A stretch of DNA of 64,000 nucleotides. Source: Gambelia wislizenii. Its lineage: Eukaryota; Chordata; Lepidosauria; Squamata; Crotaphytidae. This document shows positions 43,096-57,237 of the stretch, one piece after another (position 1 is the first letter of the stretch; the number at the start of each line of letters is the position of its first letter). The notes below the pieces were generated by a model that ran no database searches, was not told the DNA's origin, and saw nothing but the letters and a program-made list of their open reading frames with translations. The DNA is taken from contig JAUMIR010000002.1 of NCBI GenBank assembly GCA_030847615.1, positions 201,049,809 to 201,113,808 on the forward strand, written 5' to 3'. The translations under genes and the position numbers were made by a program.

Positions 43096-45210
43096 GTATG
43101 TGAATGGTTCTACTGAAAAAAATATGAGAAATGTTAAGAAATGATGGAATTGTAAATATATTAACATTGCAAAAAAACTCAAGCTTTTTAGCTGTAATAC
43201 AGGCGAGTCTCAATTTGCATTGCCTTAATTTATAATGTTTCTCCAGAAGTAAATGAAAGTCTCACACACAAGGCATAGAAGGAGAAAGGAGCTGCCATTT
43301 TGATGTTGCTGGAAGGTTGGCATGGGGTGGGGGGGAAGAAATTAGAATCAACTCTCTTGTGGGAATGGGTTTCCTTTGTCTATTAGAATGGGGGCATCTG
43401 AAGGGAGTTAAACTGTAAGCTTTGGAGTTTTAGTGTGACAGGAAGAGGTTACTTCTGCTTGCTGAGGTGGGGGGTGATCAAAAGGAATCATTGTTGGAAA
43501 GGGAGGGTTTTCTTTAGGCTGGAAAAGGTATGCTCTAATGGCTTATGCTCTAAACCTCTAAAATTGGTGGAGCATTGAGTAAATCACTAAATCTGTGGTT
43601 ACTTCAATGCCATCAGAACACATCTCCCTGGTTTTCAATAATTCCCCATGAAACTGGTTCTGTTCATTTATATCCATCTCAATTACATCATTAGTCCAGG
43701 AATGCAACCCCCATTGTAAACTGAGACTCACCTGTATAATTTATCTGTACAGTGCTGCACAGAAGGTTTTACTTGAAGATGAGTAACACGCAATCTGCAT
43801 AGGCTCAAAGAATCCAAAAGGAAGGGGACATTTTAATGTTCCTTAACAACAAAAACTTGTGGTCTTTGACAAAAAGGGAATAGTCCTTTATTGATAGTAG
43901 CATGGAGAGTAACTGGTATAATCAGGCTTAGCAGCATTTTTTAAATGGTGCTATAACTGCAGCTGATCAACTTCCGAGGGGAGTGAGGAACAAAGTTTTC
44001 ATCAGCATCAGTTAAATGGGTGGGAAGAAGAGATTTCTGTGATTAGAACAGCAGGGCTTGGATCCAGACTTAGTTACACATAAGAGTAGATTGAGTGAAA
44101 CGTGTTAATCTAATTGAACAAAATTTGGATACAACTCCAGATGTAGCCATAATATTTACATTCTATGAGCTATATTCCAGAACATCATAGGTCTTGCTTG
44201 TGAAAAGCAGTGTTTTAATACCTTTTGACTCTAGGTTTAGATGGGGTGTGGGAAGTATTTTTAACTGCAACTCAAAGCAGCCATAGGCAACACAGTTGTC
44301 TTATAACTGACCACCCTAACAGAGATGCCTCTAGAGCAGAACTGTAGTTTTTCATGGGTTGTCCTCCCCTTGTAATATTGGATAATGGTGGGATAACAAA
44401 ATGCTATGTGGACCTGTGAGGGTTTTCAAGGATGGGATGTTCAACTGATTAGTTTTCTAACCAGCTTTGTCTCTGCATATTGTCTTACTGCACTCTTCTA
44501 TAAAGACATCAGTTGAAGCACGTACCAACAGTAACTAGTTTACTGTAGGGCTTCGTACCACTATTTTCCCTTCTTGCTATTTTGTGATTTCACGTACCTG
44601 TGCTTCAGATTTGTCCCTGGCCATATGTCCCACAGTAGCCATTTTGTGACCATAGGCCTACAAAGGTTTAACTTTTGGTACAGTAAAATAAAAACCTTAT
44701 GGCTGAAGAATACAGAATTAGTTCTTAACACATTCAGCATTAATTACTGCTGCTGATTTTCCTTTCTGACTGGAAAAGGATTTTTGAAATCTTTCTGAGG
44801 GGTGTATATATATGCACATGTGTGTGTTTCACTTAACAAGCTGAATCACTGGATACTTGCTATGAAACTTCTATCCCTGTAAATACTTGAGTTAATATCC
44901 TAAATCTATGTTTGGAAATTGGTCACGTGGATGAGCATTCACTGAATGAAACTGAATCTAGACAAGATGAAGAGATTTTGCTTATGACCATTTCAGATTT
45001 GTGGTAATGGGTAAAATTTGCCTAAAATAAGGTTAGTTTCTGTTTTGTGTTCTATAGGCCTAGCACTGCTTTTTTGTGACCAAATTACTGCAGTAGCTAG
45101 AAACACAAATATGCTTTATTAACAGGGAGAAGCAACAGAAAATCTCTGATAAAAGCCGGTGTTTTTTAAAAAAGAAATTTCTGAAAATAGCCCAAAAGAA
45201 GACCATATAG
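43096..45210. other. Spacer between NME2-like and MBTD1 3' ends, no gene seen
   Basis: Convergent gene ends face each other here. No exon and no confident repeat was found. Confidence 0.45.
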
Positions 45211-45215
45211 CTGGT

Positions 45216-48200
45216 TTTATTTTAACATTTTATTTTGTGTAAAAAAAGGCAAATTTAGTGAATTATTTTCATCTTGTACACAAAGTTATATTTTTAATGC
45301 TTTTTTCCCCACATCCATGCTTGAAAATCTGCAGTCTGGTAAAAATGAAACTAACATTAATTTTTTTTCAAAAGCATTTTTCACTGAATTATTTACATTT
45401 CATTAGAGGTTTTAAAATGCTCCCATTTGACCACACAAGTTACCAGAAAATAAAAGATTAAATTTATACAGATATTGATCTATATATCAAATACATACAG
45501 AAATGATGTAAAAACCCTATTCAATTTTTTTAAAACTTCTGCCCTGAAACAGTTTTCCCAAGCAGAAGCTGATGCTTTTTTTCTCCTTTTTTTATAAATG
45601 GCTGAGGCCTTACTTAAATATGAAAATTAAAAAGAACAAATCAATTTAATCACAGTTTTAATCCCTTTCCAATAAAGGATTGTTACCAAATATATTAGCA
45701 CCATAATACAAATAGATGGGAGGTGTTCACATCACATAAAAATGACAACAATAAAAACAAACAAACACTGAAACCCGTGTTAGTATCAATAGAACAAGAA
45801 GTTGATAACTGCTTTTGCTTTCCTCAGATTCAGAAAAAAAAATGCAAAACATGAATAAGTGGCAGCAGTAAAAATCTGAGCTGTAGAAAGAAGCACTTGC
45901 AATATAACTCAGCTGTGGTGACTTCTTAGATTTTTATTTTTTTTAAACTTGCCTTGGGTGCCAAATACTGAAATTATTAGTTGGACCTTGCCATCAATAC
46001 AGGCCTTAACCACCTGACTAACCCCCTATCCTGACATCCTCCTGATCTGTGTTAATTTGTTCACAGTAAAAAACAGAATTTTCTTAAAGTAAATTATGTA
46101 TACCAAAATGCATGCATACCAAGGCAACTGAACCAGTACTAAGAAAGCTCACTATCACCCAGTCATCTGCTGTGTTAAAGAGGCCACAAACATTGCTTAG
46201 AATCAACACTGAAAGAACAAAAATTACAGAGGCAACTAATTCAGAACAAGGGCTCATTCAAGAAAGCTTCATGGCATTTAAATTAGAAGCCATTTTAAGA
46301 ACAGAAGTTGAGTTTCCATACTTAAAATTTCTGTCATACACACACATATATATTAGGATGTACTGTCCTACCCACAGGTAGAAATGGAACAAAGCTAGAA
46401 AGATTGGCAGTGCCACAAACGACATAAATATGCAGAGCTACCTTCAAAAACCTGAGGACTAGCAATATAGCACAACTCAAGATTTATCATCCTGCAGCAT
46501 GATTCCATGTCTATAAGGTCTGGCAGGATATTTTGAGACTGGTTCAGGTTCACTTTCCAGGCTAATGTGGCAAAGATTAAGTGTGGCTGGCTATATATTT
46601 TCCAGGAGCTGCCATATTGAACAGAGGTAGAAGGAGTGTTGCCACATTTGATCTTGACAAAGGCTCTATGCCTTTTTACAGTCACACGACGCAGAAATTT
46701 AGTAGGTAAAATTTTCTTAGCATAAAATGTGCAGTGAAAACAAAAGCTGAGCCTTGTGAATTTCTGCCCATCAGGCAAGTGCTCAAGATGCAAGATTCTG
46801 TCAGGAAAGGGGGAGAAACTCCACCTAGAAGGTGTGTTGTGATGGTTCAAGCTCAAGTTTGGATTTTACAATGATAAAAAGTTATAGACATGTCCAAGCT
46901 TTCATGCTGTCCTGCTTTTCATGAAAGAGGACACAAGTATATGCTTTATTGTGTATCTCTTTTTCACATTGCAAAGAATTAGGTATGCAGATGGTCCCTA
47001 CTGAAATAAAAAGAAATACTTGTATAATTGCTAATTAAGTTCTTTCAAGTGAAACACTCTGTAACAAACACAGGTAGCACATGCTTGGCCCTTGGGCACT
47101 AGTTTTGACGCCAGTCCTGTGAGGAGTTTATCACCTTTATTATGTGTGGACAAGGTTGATGGAATCCCACCTTAATATGGGAAGAATATTAGCTTGCATG
47201 TTTTAGTTATAATTCTTTCTAGGGTCTCAGTTTGCCTTTTAGGTCATTCTACCCCTAAACATGGTGGTCTTATGGTAAGGTTCATCCTTGTTTTGGGAAG
47301 CACTGGCTTAAAAGAAATATTGTTCTCAAGTAAAAATGTTTTAGAAGACAGGCAATCCAATGGAAGAGATCTTAGGGCAGCCTCAGCTATAATTTTTGAA
47401 AGCATTGGATGTAATCTAGTGAACCTGCATGTGCGTGTGTGCCTTCTGCTCTCCTCCTCTAAGAGCAGCCCTCTTTGAGGCATTATGAACTGCTTTTAAA
47501 ACTGGAGAAGTTTACAAAACAGCTGCAACACAGCACTTGTAGCCTAGGGAGAGCATTCAACCCAAGAGAAAGGGATAGCCTAACCGAGACCAGATCTTTT
47601 CCTCACTCCTGTGAATCATGAACATAATCTTTTAAGAGACGTAACATGTAGTAGCCACCTAAATTCACAAGTATTTGACATCCAATACTCAGTTTTTAAA
47701 ATATGTATACATGAAGCAGTTGTCAAAAATGGCCCAGCTATATGAAAAAATGGCTAGAAAGTTCATACATTCCTATACTATACAGAAAAAAAAGTACTTC
47801 CAGTAGTTACTACAAAATTTTACACCATTATCCCCTCTTGCATAGAATGTGGTAAACCTTTGCATATCACCAATGGTATGTACCCAACAATAGAACAAGA
47901 TAATTAAGAAAAGAATCAAAATTGCTGGTTTTCAACTTTCTATGCGTTTTTTTTAAATTCAAAACCTTTATATGCCAAAAAAATGTTTCTGGGGCTTTGC
48001 AAATTGCTAGTAATAAAGCCTTAGGCTTAAAGGATGTAGAGGTTAATCTACAGGATTCATTTTGTCTAAATTCTACCTTAAAGAGTCAAGAATCTGAGTT
48101 ATACTACTCTAAGGAGAACTTACTATGACCCAGAAGCAGTTACAGAACATAAGCAGTTAATTCCTGAGAGTTTAGTTAATGAACCTTACTGGTAAAAGCA

Positions 48201-49390
48201 AAACTCTTTGACACATATCATCCTGTCACAACACTGCAGAGTGGAAATGTCAGCATGTTAAATTGTGTGAATGAAGCAATCTGTTAATATCCACATGGAT
48301 TTAACTCTCTTGGAAAGATTCCAGGTAATTTAGCATCCTCATCACACCAGTCACTACAAACTCTTGAAAACATTTTGCTTGACTACAACACCAGCAGCCA
48401 AATCGCAGAAAATATAATGCCGAAAGCAGGGCCCAAGCCATTTTCAGGCAAGCTAGCTGAGTTCATAACAAGCTAGGAGTAATTTCAAAGGGGTGAGGGA
48501 AGAAGAATGCTGTGTCCCAAAGCAGACTTCTGTCTTTCTCCTCTGCCATTACCTCTTCAGCAGCAAGTTCTTCTGCCAGGCTGGAAATGAAGCCTGTCAA
48601 TTTAGTTTTTAAAAAGGGCCATTTGAGTCTGTCTCCCTTTTCTTGAACAAGACAAAAAGTCCCAAACTCATGTAATCTGATAACCACTCTTTCACTGATT
48701 ATTTGCCTGAATATAGCAAGACTTCAAAATTTGAACAGGGAACTATAAACAGCTGTATCCAGTCCATGAGCCAATGACCTTGAGAAAGAAGGACCAAAAC
48801 TTGATTATCCAGACTCTTTTCAGCTATGTTGCTGCTTTCTGGAGGCATTCTTTTCAGACTCTGTTCTCTCAACTTATTTTGATATGTATTCACCACTTTA
48901 AAACTTGAGTCTTGTGATGTAACTGTGAAAAGACAGGGTATGACTAGTGTAGCTTTAAAATTCAGAATCTCCCAGCTTGTACCAGAAGGTTCACTCATTG
49001 CAAACAATTCTTTTCTGTTTTCAACTATACCACCTCACCTTCTTCAAAGGGTTTCCTGCAATCCTGCTATAATTAAGCTTTTAATTTTTACCAAAAAATT
49101 AGAATCTCATTTTTAAACAATGCATGATAAATCTGAACTTGAAAATATTACAAAAATTCTTTTAAAAGCTTCAAATACAACACAAAAGTGTCAACTTCTT
49201 TTAATAAATTGAAAAATCTTCTTTCCCCCACTAAAATAGTTTCCTCATCCTCCAAAAATTCTGGATTGAAATCTTTTCTGCAGTTAGCAAAGTGCCCTTA
49301 AGTAGACGCCATCAAACTGTTATCATCAGAATGGGAAGTTCAGTCTGAAGCAAGGCTCTTCTTTTTGTACCATCCTGCCCGATTGTGCAC
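45216..49390 (-). other. MBTD1: Probable long 3' UTR of MBTD1
   Basis: About 4.2 kb downstream (minus sense) of the MBTD1 stop with no recognisable interspersed repeats, unlike the rest of the window. It ends near two minus-strand AATAAA words (as given tttatt at 45216-45221 and 45229-45234). The absence of repeats suggests constraint, but the extent of the UTR is an inference. Confidence 0.5.
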
Positions 49391-49509
49391 TTAGGGTTCT
49401 TGTTTGATGTAGTGGCTGGCTGACCCATTGCTTTCCTGATCAGATGCTCCTTGAAGAAAAGTGTATTCCTCTCCATCTAACAACTCCTCCTTCAGCTGCA
49501 GTGAAGATA
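49391..49509 (-). CDS. MBTD1: MBTD1 last coding exon
   Basis: 119 nt. The codon split across the intron is followed by SSLQLKEELLDGEEYTFLQG and ASDQESNGSASHYIKQEP, then TAA at 49391-49393. The acceptor is tttag and the phase matches the donor of the 57046-57237 exon. The final IKQEP fits a psi-K-x-E SUMO consensus and resembles the IKQE-type C-termini of MBT-family proteins. The assignment to MBTD1 rests on synteny (minus-strand gene directly after NME2) and on my recollection of the C-terminus. Confidence 0.8.
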
Positions 49510-49985
49510 CTAAACATGAAAAAGGAGGTTAAAAGAACAAACACTGGTGAAAATTTGAAGACACTGGGGATGGCGACATATATTTTTCATTTCATTTTTT
49601 ATTTCAAACTCTCAGCAGCGCTCCAACATTTGTTGTTACTTCTGTGAGTAATAGGATGTACAAGTTCCGACTACAACACCAGCAGCCAATTCACAGAGAA
49701 GCACTGAGAAGCAAATATTTGGATTGTGTGCCTTATAATGTAATGCACTAAACTGATGGAGTGAACTGGAAAATGTGAGCAGAAAAATAAAAATAAAATA
49801 AAAGGAAAAGCATGGAGATACTATAAAGATTTTACAATGATTACTATTTTCTCACTTTTTCTAAAAGAGTTGATTTTGTATTTTACAGTTTGCCCCTATA
49901 CACATCTACCTAAAATGTCATTTTTTTATTTAAACTGGGCTAATGCTCAGGTAAGTGTATATAAAATTGCCACTTTACTGTATTT

Positions 49986-50212
49986 TGTTATTGTGTGTCT
50001 TCAAGTAATGTCCAATTTAAGGTGACCTTCAGATGAATCCATCACAGGGTTTTCTCAGCAAGATTTGTTCAGATATGGTTTAGCATCACCTTCCTCTAAG
50101 GCTGAGAGAGAGTGGCTTGCCCAAGGTTACCAAGCAGTTTTTCATGGCCAAGCAAGGATTTGAACCCTGGTTTTCCAGAGTCCTATCTATAATACTCAAA
50201 TCACACTGATTC
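49986..50212 (-). repeat. tRNA-derived SINE in MBTD1 last intron
   Basis: As given it starts ttgtgtgtcttcaagtaatg and carries cttgcccaaggttaccaagc and ggatttgaaccctggttttc before a degraded head, so it is a minus-strand copy of the family at 1452-1680. Confidence 0.8.
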
Positions 50213-50277
50213 TCTTTTAATGCATTATGTCTGAAAAAAATTCACATGGTAAGAACTACAGTTCTAAAGAAAAATAT

Positions 50278-50760
50278 ACAGGTATACCCCAGTTAACAAA
50301 GTAGATGTGTTCTTGGGCATTGGTCATTACTTCTTTAACAGAAAATTTAGTAGCAGGGGCAAAAACAACATAGAAAGAATAGGGATAGGTTCAGCAATTC
50401 AACATGTTTCATCAAACTTTTTATCCAAAACAAACAATACCTACATGTGAAAAGAAACAACCAGATCAAGTAAACCTTGCCCAAGTAAACAAAACATGTT
50501 GAACCTTCTAGAGATCACTTGAAGGGTTTTCCCTAAACACACCCAGCGATTATTTTCCTTTCCTTCACCAGCCTCCACTTTTCTTACAACTCCCATTTTG
50601 GTAGTCAAATCTCCATATCTATGTTTCCTTAAGGCTGGGATTGGGGGGTGGGGGCAGCAGCAGGTTGCTGGTGAGGCAGCTTCTCCTTCACAGGTTTATC
50701 TGCTCTCTCCTTCCCTGTTTCATTATTGCTATTCATGCATCTTCAGTAAGCCTTCGTTCT
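50278..50760 (+). repeat. Interspersed repeat, copy 2 of 2
   Basis: Starts caggtataccccagttaaca after a TA-containing word and is colinear with 10437-10930. A G-rich insertion near 50640-50660 is not in copy 1. Confidence 0.6.
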
Positions 50761-51329
50761 GGACTCTCCTCTAGCTTTTCCTAATATGCTACTTTTCTAA
50801 GAACAGGATTAATTATCAGGTGCAGATATTTAAACAAACCTTCTTTCACCACCACAGTCTACTCTCCATGAAGCAATCCACATTTTTCTTTGGTGCAGCT
50901 TGACTTTTAGATTAGCTGAGAGAACTATCTTGCTTAGGCCAAGGCCAACTAATAATCCATCAGAGGACGAAGCCAGGGTGTTTTTCCACTGCTGCCTTAC
51001 ATAGATGAAACCCCTTTTCTATTTCAAAATGCACATCTGTACTGGCAAAATGTTTATGTCTACCTTCATGGCTTAACAGACATTTAGTTTTATGGGGAAT
51101 TTTGGTTTCTGTGTTTTGCATGACACCAAGAGAATCCATTAAATAAATAATATTTAATCAGTATGCATAGGAACATCAAGTAGTGCGTTCAAGAAGTCAC
51201 ACAAGAAGTCTTAACAGAGTGACTGATATTTGGAATCAGTAATTTCTCACTCAAAAACATCTATTTTGAGAACTGCTGTAGTATTGCTTATAGTAGTATA
51301 TACTGGACAAGATCCATTAAGCCTGCTGG

Positions 51330-51700
51330 CAGTGTGCGAGTCTCTGCCCCCATTCTTACACCATCATCCAGGGATGGAGCCAACCCCCTCTGCCCTGCTT
51401 CTTCCCCAGGTGCTCAACAGCTGTGGAGGAGGGCTCTCGAGCACACCTCCATCCCCCTGGCCATTGACCTGACTCTGGGGATGAGTCTGGCCATCTTCCA
51501 GATGCCTTTGAGCACTCTGGGGAAGAAGAACCTACTGCTGCTCCCAGCATTAGGTTGCTCCTTCTTCCTCATGTATTCAAGTGCAGCCAGAACATACCCG
51601 GGTGCTCCCTTGCAGCCAATCAGTGCCTGGGAGGAGACACTGATGCTCCAAGATCCCCCTAAGCTGCTACTGCACATCCAAGTGAAGGAGCTTTAAAAAG
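51330..51700. other. GC-rich stretch open on both strands, unidentified
   Basis: A block distinctly richer in G+C than its AT-rich surroundings, inside the last MBTD1 intron. A plus-strand frame of 120 codons (51334-51696) and minus-strand frames of 87 and 64 codons overlap. None shows a known domain. No splice-site pair would make an exon of it. An old transposon fragment is the most likely explanation. Confidence 0.35.
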
Positions 51701-54700
51701 GTACTCAGTGCCTCCTTTCACAATGCCCTCAAAGTACATAAGTCAGCATAGCTAGAGGCTACACCCACATGTATAACCAAAAAGAATCTAGCCATTAATT
51801 ACTATTGAAGCAAACTCCAGCCATTAATCGCTATAGGAACAAACTATCAAAACATGGCATATAATGGAAAATGTGTTATATCTGACACAGAAAAAACAAA
51901 CCAGTCAGACAGTTTTGAAAAATTAGTCCCTCTGCTGTTCAAAAATGTGATATAACACATGGCCATTGATAACTTCCTGAAAATAATGTTGATATCAAGG
52001 GACCAGAGCAGTAAAACACAATAAAAGACACTGATGAAGTTTAATGAGAAGCACAAAAAGTACAAAGGAGTCTGTTTTAATGTAGTCTCAAATGACTGGT
52101 GTTCAAATAACTAAAAAATGAATAAAAATAATCCACAGCCATGGTGAGAAAGAAGAAGACATATAAGAGCAGTTTATCCTGTAATTGCTGTATCCTTCTA
52201 TGCTTGTACTACTTTGGATGACAAGATGGCAAGTTCAGCTGATCTTTCCTTTGATCCAGTATTGCAGTTTCGATTGTTAATATCTGTGTCAATGTCTTTT
52301 AAAAATAAAAAAGTGTCTGCTTTAACATCTGAAAAGTACAATCAGTTGCTACTTGGAACCTTACTAAAACATACAGGCCACTTGACTTCGGTCTTAGCAT
52401 GGTTCTATATCATCTTCCTTGCTGATACATATTCCTCTGCTAAATAAAATTTTTAAAAAAGATTAAGTATTAAAAGTGACATGCTAAATTATATATATGC
52501 TAAAAAATGCAAACCTAATATTTACTCAGTGCTATTTTCATCTCTAAAACACCTTTATATTTCCTGTAGTTATCACGGATTGACATGAACCCCTTTTTGT
52601 TTGCCAAAGACAGTGCAGAAATGCAGCATCCTGGCCAAATACGCAAGTGTATCACCCACCTGTGTAGGTATATAGCCATTCTACAACAGGCTTTAAAGTC
52701 ACAAATCACCTACACAGTGAGAAAAGGGGAAGGAGCTTCACAGATCAAAGAGAAGCTAACTAACCTGAACTGCTGAGGCTTTTCTTTAGAAAAAGACCCA
52801 GCAGGAAACAACGATGCATGCCTCATATCCTATCTGCCCCAGTTTTTACTTTGCCCAAATCTGAGGCTGGTAGCAGTTGGATTTCAGGACTACAATGACT
52901 GTGAGAAACAAACCATATGACTAGCATGCCAAGTTGGCTTTATTTCCCCAAAGAGTAATGACTAACACACCAACTGCATACTACCATTGAAACTCTGTGG
53001 AGGTTTCTGGGTATGACAACTCTGAGTTGTGGCCCAGGGCCTCGATCTTTTCAGCATCCTCTACCTTTTTGGTTCTTCCATTACATCTCACCTTACAGAC
53101 ACCCAGAGGAATTCCTGAAGGTAGACTTGCCAGAAAAATATATCTAGGCATCATGCTCTGTCAGATCCATTTTAACCATGAGTAACATTCATCACTTTAG
53201 CTTGGTATGATACAAAGCAAAGGTCCATCTGTCAAACCCCAAGTTTGCCAAATTACTTCAAGGACCCTAAAGTTACATATTGATGGCTATTAGCAACAAG
53301 GCTAAGAAAGCTATTTTGGTGAAGGAAGTAACTAGAGTTAAGTTTTGAAAAGGGCAGGCTTTGTGCAAAAGCTCAGTAAACAAGACTTTGCTGCTACAGG
53401 TTTTAAAAATGCTGGTATTTGCCAAGTGGCATTAATACCAGGGAGAAAGAAACATTTCCCGTTTCAAATGCATAGTAACAATTGGAGCCTTAAGGGAGAT
53501 GAAGAAAATAACTCAAGACACAGTTACAGATGTTAATTACTGCTTGGAAATAGTATCCATAATAATTAAGTCCTGTTGTTCATGATAATGCTTAAACCTT
53601 ATTCCGAAGAAACTGTTCAGCACATTTCAGTTAAGCCCATTTTGGCAAGGGGACCCCATCTTAAGTTTGCTACATTCATTGTGGAAAACTAATCCAGTGT
53701 CCTTTATAGCCACAGGAAAAAGTGGAGGGTAGCAAAACTTTAACAGTGGAAGCTTTTTCACCATCATACCATTTTTAGAAGAGAAGCTGCATCTGCAAGA
53801 GCAATCCCTATTGTGCAATTCGTACACAGGATTTCTTAGTAGGCTGAATCTGGTAACCCTTTAAGATGGTAAAAGAACTATACTGCAATTTAGTTGTCAA
53901 GTAGAAGTTCAAAAGAATGCCAGCCCAAGATATACAGTACATCTATGTTGGCTCTGCATCTTTGACATCTGTGTTACATGCTACTAATGAGTGTGGTTTG
54001 AAGACACACGAAAAGGCAGTCTGGGTCTGATCAGTCCTCTGACAGCAGGCTAGTTAGGAAGCCTGCACATGCCAGCCTGAGCTCCTAAGAAAAAGGATGG
54101 AATATTATTAATGCAATTACAATGAATCAATGGATCTGGTGGACATAGTTGTGTGAAACAACAAGTCCACCAGATAGAAGTCAAAAGTGAAAAGTTTGCT
54201 TTCCTTCTTTGGGGGTGAGGTGTCAGTCCTTAATATTAGGAAAGTGTTTTTTTGCTTTCTGTAAAAATACTGTACATAATTAGATTTTGTTTTATCAAGT
54301 TCAGATTTGCATAATTAAAGCTTTCCTATGCCTTGCTAGAATAGGATGTTCATCAAATATACAAAGACAGCACTATTAATGGTATTCCTAAGGAATATAT
54401 TGTCCTTATATAATTGTTGCTGGAATACATACTATATATACTATATAATTAAAGTAGCAGGTGGCATCTGCAAGTTGCATCTTCTTTAAGTTTAGATACT
54501 AAATTTATTCTTGACAGTAAAATCTTAACCAAAATAGTGACATCGATATGAATAAACAATTTGAAGCAGGTAGTCCAAAGAATTACCCTAAAGGGTTATT
54601 GACAGGAGCTACTGAGGATTCATTTCATCCCTGTCAAATAAATGTTTTCTAGTTTTGATTCAGTGGCATAAATACAGCTCTTCAGAATGATCAGAGAGAG

Positions 54701-56148
54701 GTTTGCTCCTAAATGAAGAGAAATACATCTGGAATGATCAAGCCTGGCTTCTTAATATACAGCACAATGCAAGGAATGCTATTTAAATCTGGTACCTTAG
54801 TTAATTTGGGTGAACATGAAAATATTCTCAGAAAGGAGGAAGGAAACAGGTGTATTTCTTCCAAGCCCTCGCAAATCCAGTGAGATGCAGCGGTTTCACC
54901 CACTAGTCTGACAATTCAGGGTAAGATGGGGCCAATTTATTCCCAAGGGAAATCATATTCATTAAGTTTAAAAATATACTGAAAATGATGTTGGTTGGGG
55001 GATACTGCATATTCTCCAAGAGACTATTTTCCAAAGAAAAGTTGCCTTGAAGGCTCCATATCTGCAATGCTGAAATGCAACAAGTTTTATCATTCTTAAC
55101 ATTTTATATGCAAACAAAAATGAACAATTCCAGGAAACAAGATAAGCTTTTAAAATAGCAAGGTGAATAATCACTGAATAATGCACCTGTAGAGATGTTG
55201 GGATGGCAGAAAGATGGGGATGTGCAATGAGCTGGATTTAGCATCCTGTTTGTTTTGAACAGAATGGTTACTGGGAAAAAACAGCTAATTTCAGTTCAGG
55301 ATGTGAAGCCTTCAGCCAGGGCTGGAACATTCTCTCTTACCAGCAACTATAGTATGCATATACTTAAATAGCTACAACTACCCAAGAAACAGGGATAGTA
55401 AAAGCTGGGACTAGATGGGAAGGATAAATTAAACATATCCCAATCTAGGCATTGGTTTTGATGAGCTCTCGTGTTTTCCTCAACCTGTTCCCCTGGCAGA
55501 AGCAATTAAAACTGAGTAGCTTTGTAGAATTCATACTTCCATATTGGCTAGTGGCCACCATGCCACATTGCAATTTGCTGCATGGTGCAAATTGTGCCTT
55601 TCTTGCAGTGTACCTGGAGAGCTATTTGCGGCCTGAAACATGTTGTACAGCCTGTGTAGAGACCTTTATGTTGTGCTGGGGAACACCAATATCATCAGTG
55701 ATATATGTTACATAGCCATATCAAGGCCTTGTCAAGCTCATAAATGCCAAAGGACCTCTTAAGAACAGGAGAAAACCCATCATGGATTCTGCTAAGTTGC
55801 ATCCAGGAAGAACCTCAAAATCTAGCCAGAATTCTGCATTATTTAGATTTCACAAGGAAGGGAAATCTAGGCATGTTTTCTAGATTTGAAACCTCATCAG
55901 TTTTACAGATTTTCCAAAAAGCAATCTGGAGTTGTCCAAGGATTCTGAAAACATTTTGGAAATGAAAAAAAAGCTGCCAATATTCTTTCTGCATGTAGTG
56001 CTACTCTTTCTACAGAAAGTAATCAGCTAAATATTTAGGAGTGGGAATGTTTTTCATATGCAAGTTGGGTTCTGTATTAGACTGAAAATATAACAAAACA
56101 AAATGCAGGAATTTGTGCTGATAGTTGTCTTAATTTAAGGAGGAGGAA
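51701..56148. other. MBTD1 last intron, no further gene seen
   Basis: AT-rich intronic sequence. The only frames are short and unrecognised. Confidence 0.45.
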
Positions 56149-56378
56149 TTGTTGTGTGTCTTCAAGTTGTTTCCGACTTATAGTGATCCTAGGGCAAACT
56201 TATCACAATGTTTTCTTAGCAAGATTTGTTTGGCGGGGTTTTGCCTTTGCCTTCCTCTGAGGCTGAGAGAATGTGACTTGCCCAAGATCACCCAGTGGGT
56301 TTCCATAGCTGAGCAGGGATTTGAACCTTGGTCTGCAGAGTCCTAGTCCAATGCTCAAATCACTACATCATGCTGGCA
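56149..56378 (-). repeat. tRNA-derived SINE in MBTD1 last intron
   Basis: As given it starts ttgttgtgtgtcttcaagtt, with cttgcccaagatcacccagt and a tail of ctcaaatcactacatcatgc. Minus-strand copy of the common SINE. Confidence 0.82.
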
Positions 56379-57045
56379 CTTAATTTGAGGAGAAGAAATA
56401 CATATATACACCATCCAATTCTCTTAATCTGATAAGAGAGATTTCTGTCACTGTTTGTAGAAATCGTAAATGATGCTCAGTCCTATATAGCTTTGATATT
56501 TTTCTCCTGTTCAGTTTGACAGCATGGCTATCAGAGAAATAAACACAAATGTAAACTAAAATTTATTTTGGGAACAGATGTATTTCTCATCTATTTCCAG
56601 GTTTTAAAAGTTACTAAAATTTGAGTGAAAGAATATACACTAAGCTTTGATATTTTAAACAATCTTCCAAAAGCACTTTCCTGCTAATAAGGAGGACTGC
56701 AACCATTAATCTTCCATTTGGATATCATGTCTAGACTTTAAAGAAAAAAGCTAATAGTAAATTGAATCTATTGGGCCTCTTTTCACTAAAAGTATCTCTT
56801 TCTTTTTGTTTTGAAAGGGATTTGCCGAGTTCTGAAGCAGCATAAAAAACAGGGATCGAACACTTATGATTAATTAAATGAGATGGACTCATGGGCTGAT
56901 GCAAGGTTCAGAGGAAATGAATGTTCTTTCTTTTTTAAAAATGAAAAGTGAGGGCGGCAGTGAGTCAGCATGTTTCATGCCTCACCATGCTTGTTCCTCT
57001 ATCAACTTTGCCCTCCATAAGAATTTTTTTTCCATGACCAATTAC

Positions 57046-57237
57046 CTGTTTTGAGGCTGGGACTGAACTCTCTGCTAGTCCTGGGAGGCGGGCAGGCCTC
57101 CGGGGCTGTCTGTGTTGGAAGGGTTCGATACTGAGGAGGAGTCAACTCTTCATCACCAGAGAAGCTCCTCCGAACTGCACCTGTCATGGGGACGCTCGAC
57201 AAACTGACAGGCTTCTTCCCAACTGGTATCTTCCTCT
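57046..57237 (-). CDS. MBTD1: MBTD1 penultimate coding exon
   Basis: 192 nt. After a split first codon it encodes RKIPVGKKPVSLSSVPMTGA, then VRRSFSGDEELTPPQYRTLP and TQTAPEACPPPRTSREFSPS LKT. Acceptor tttag at the 57238 side, donor AACAG|GTAATT. It is a serine/proline-rich, basic segment with no folded domain, as expected between the MBT repeats and the C-terminus of this methyl-lysine reader. Phases join it in frame both to the 64-kb exon upstream and to 49391-49509. Confidence 0.8.
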
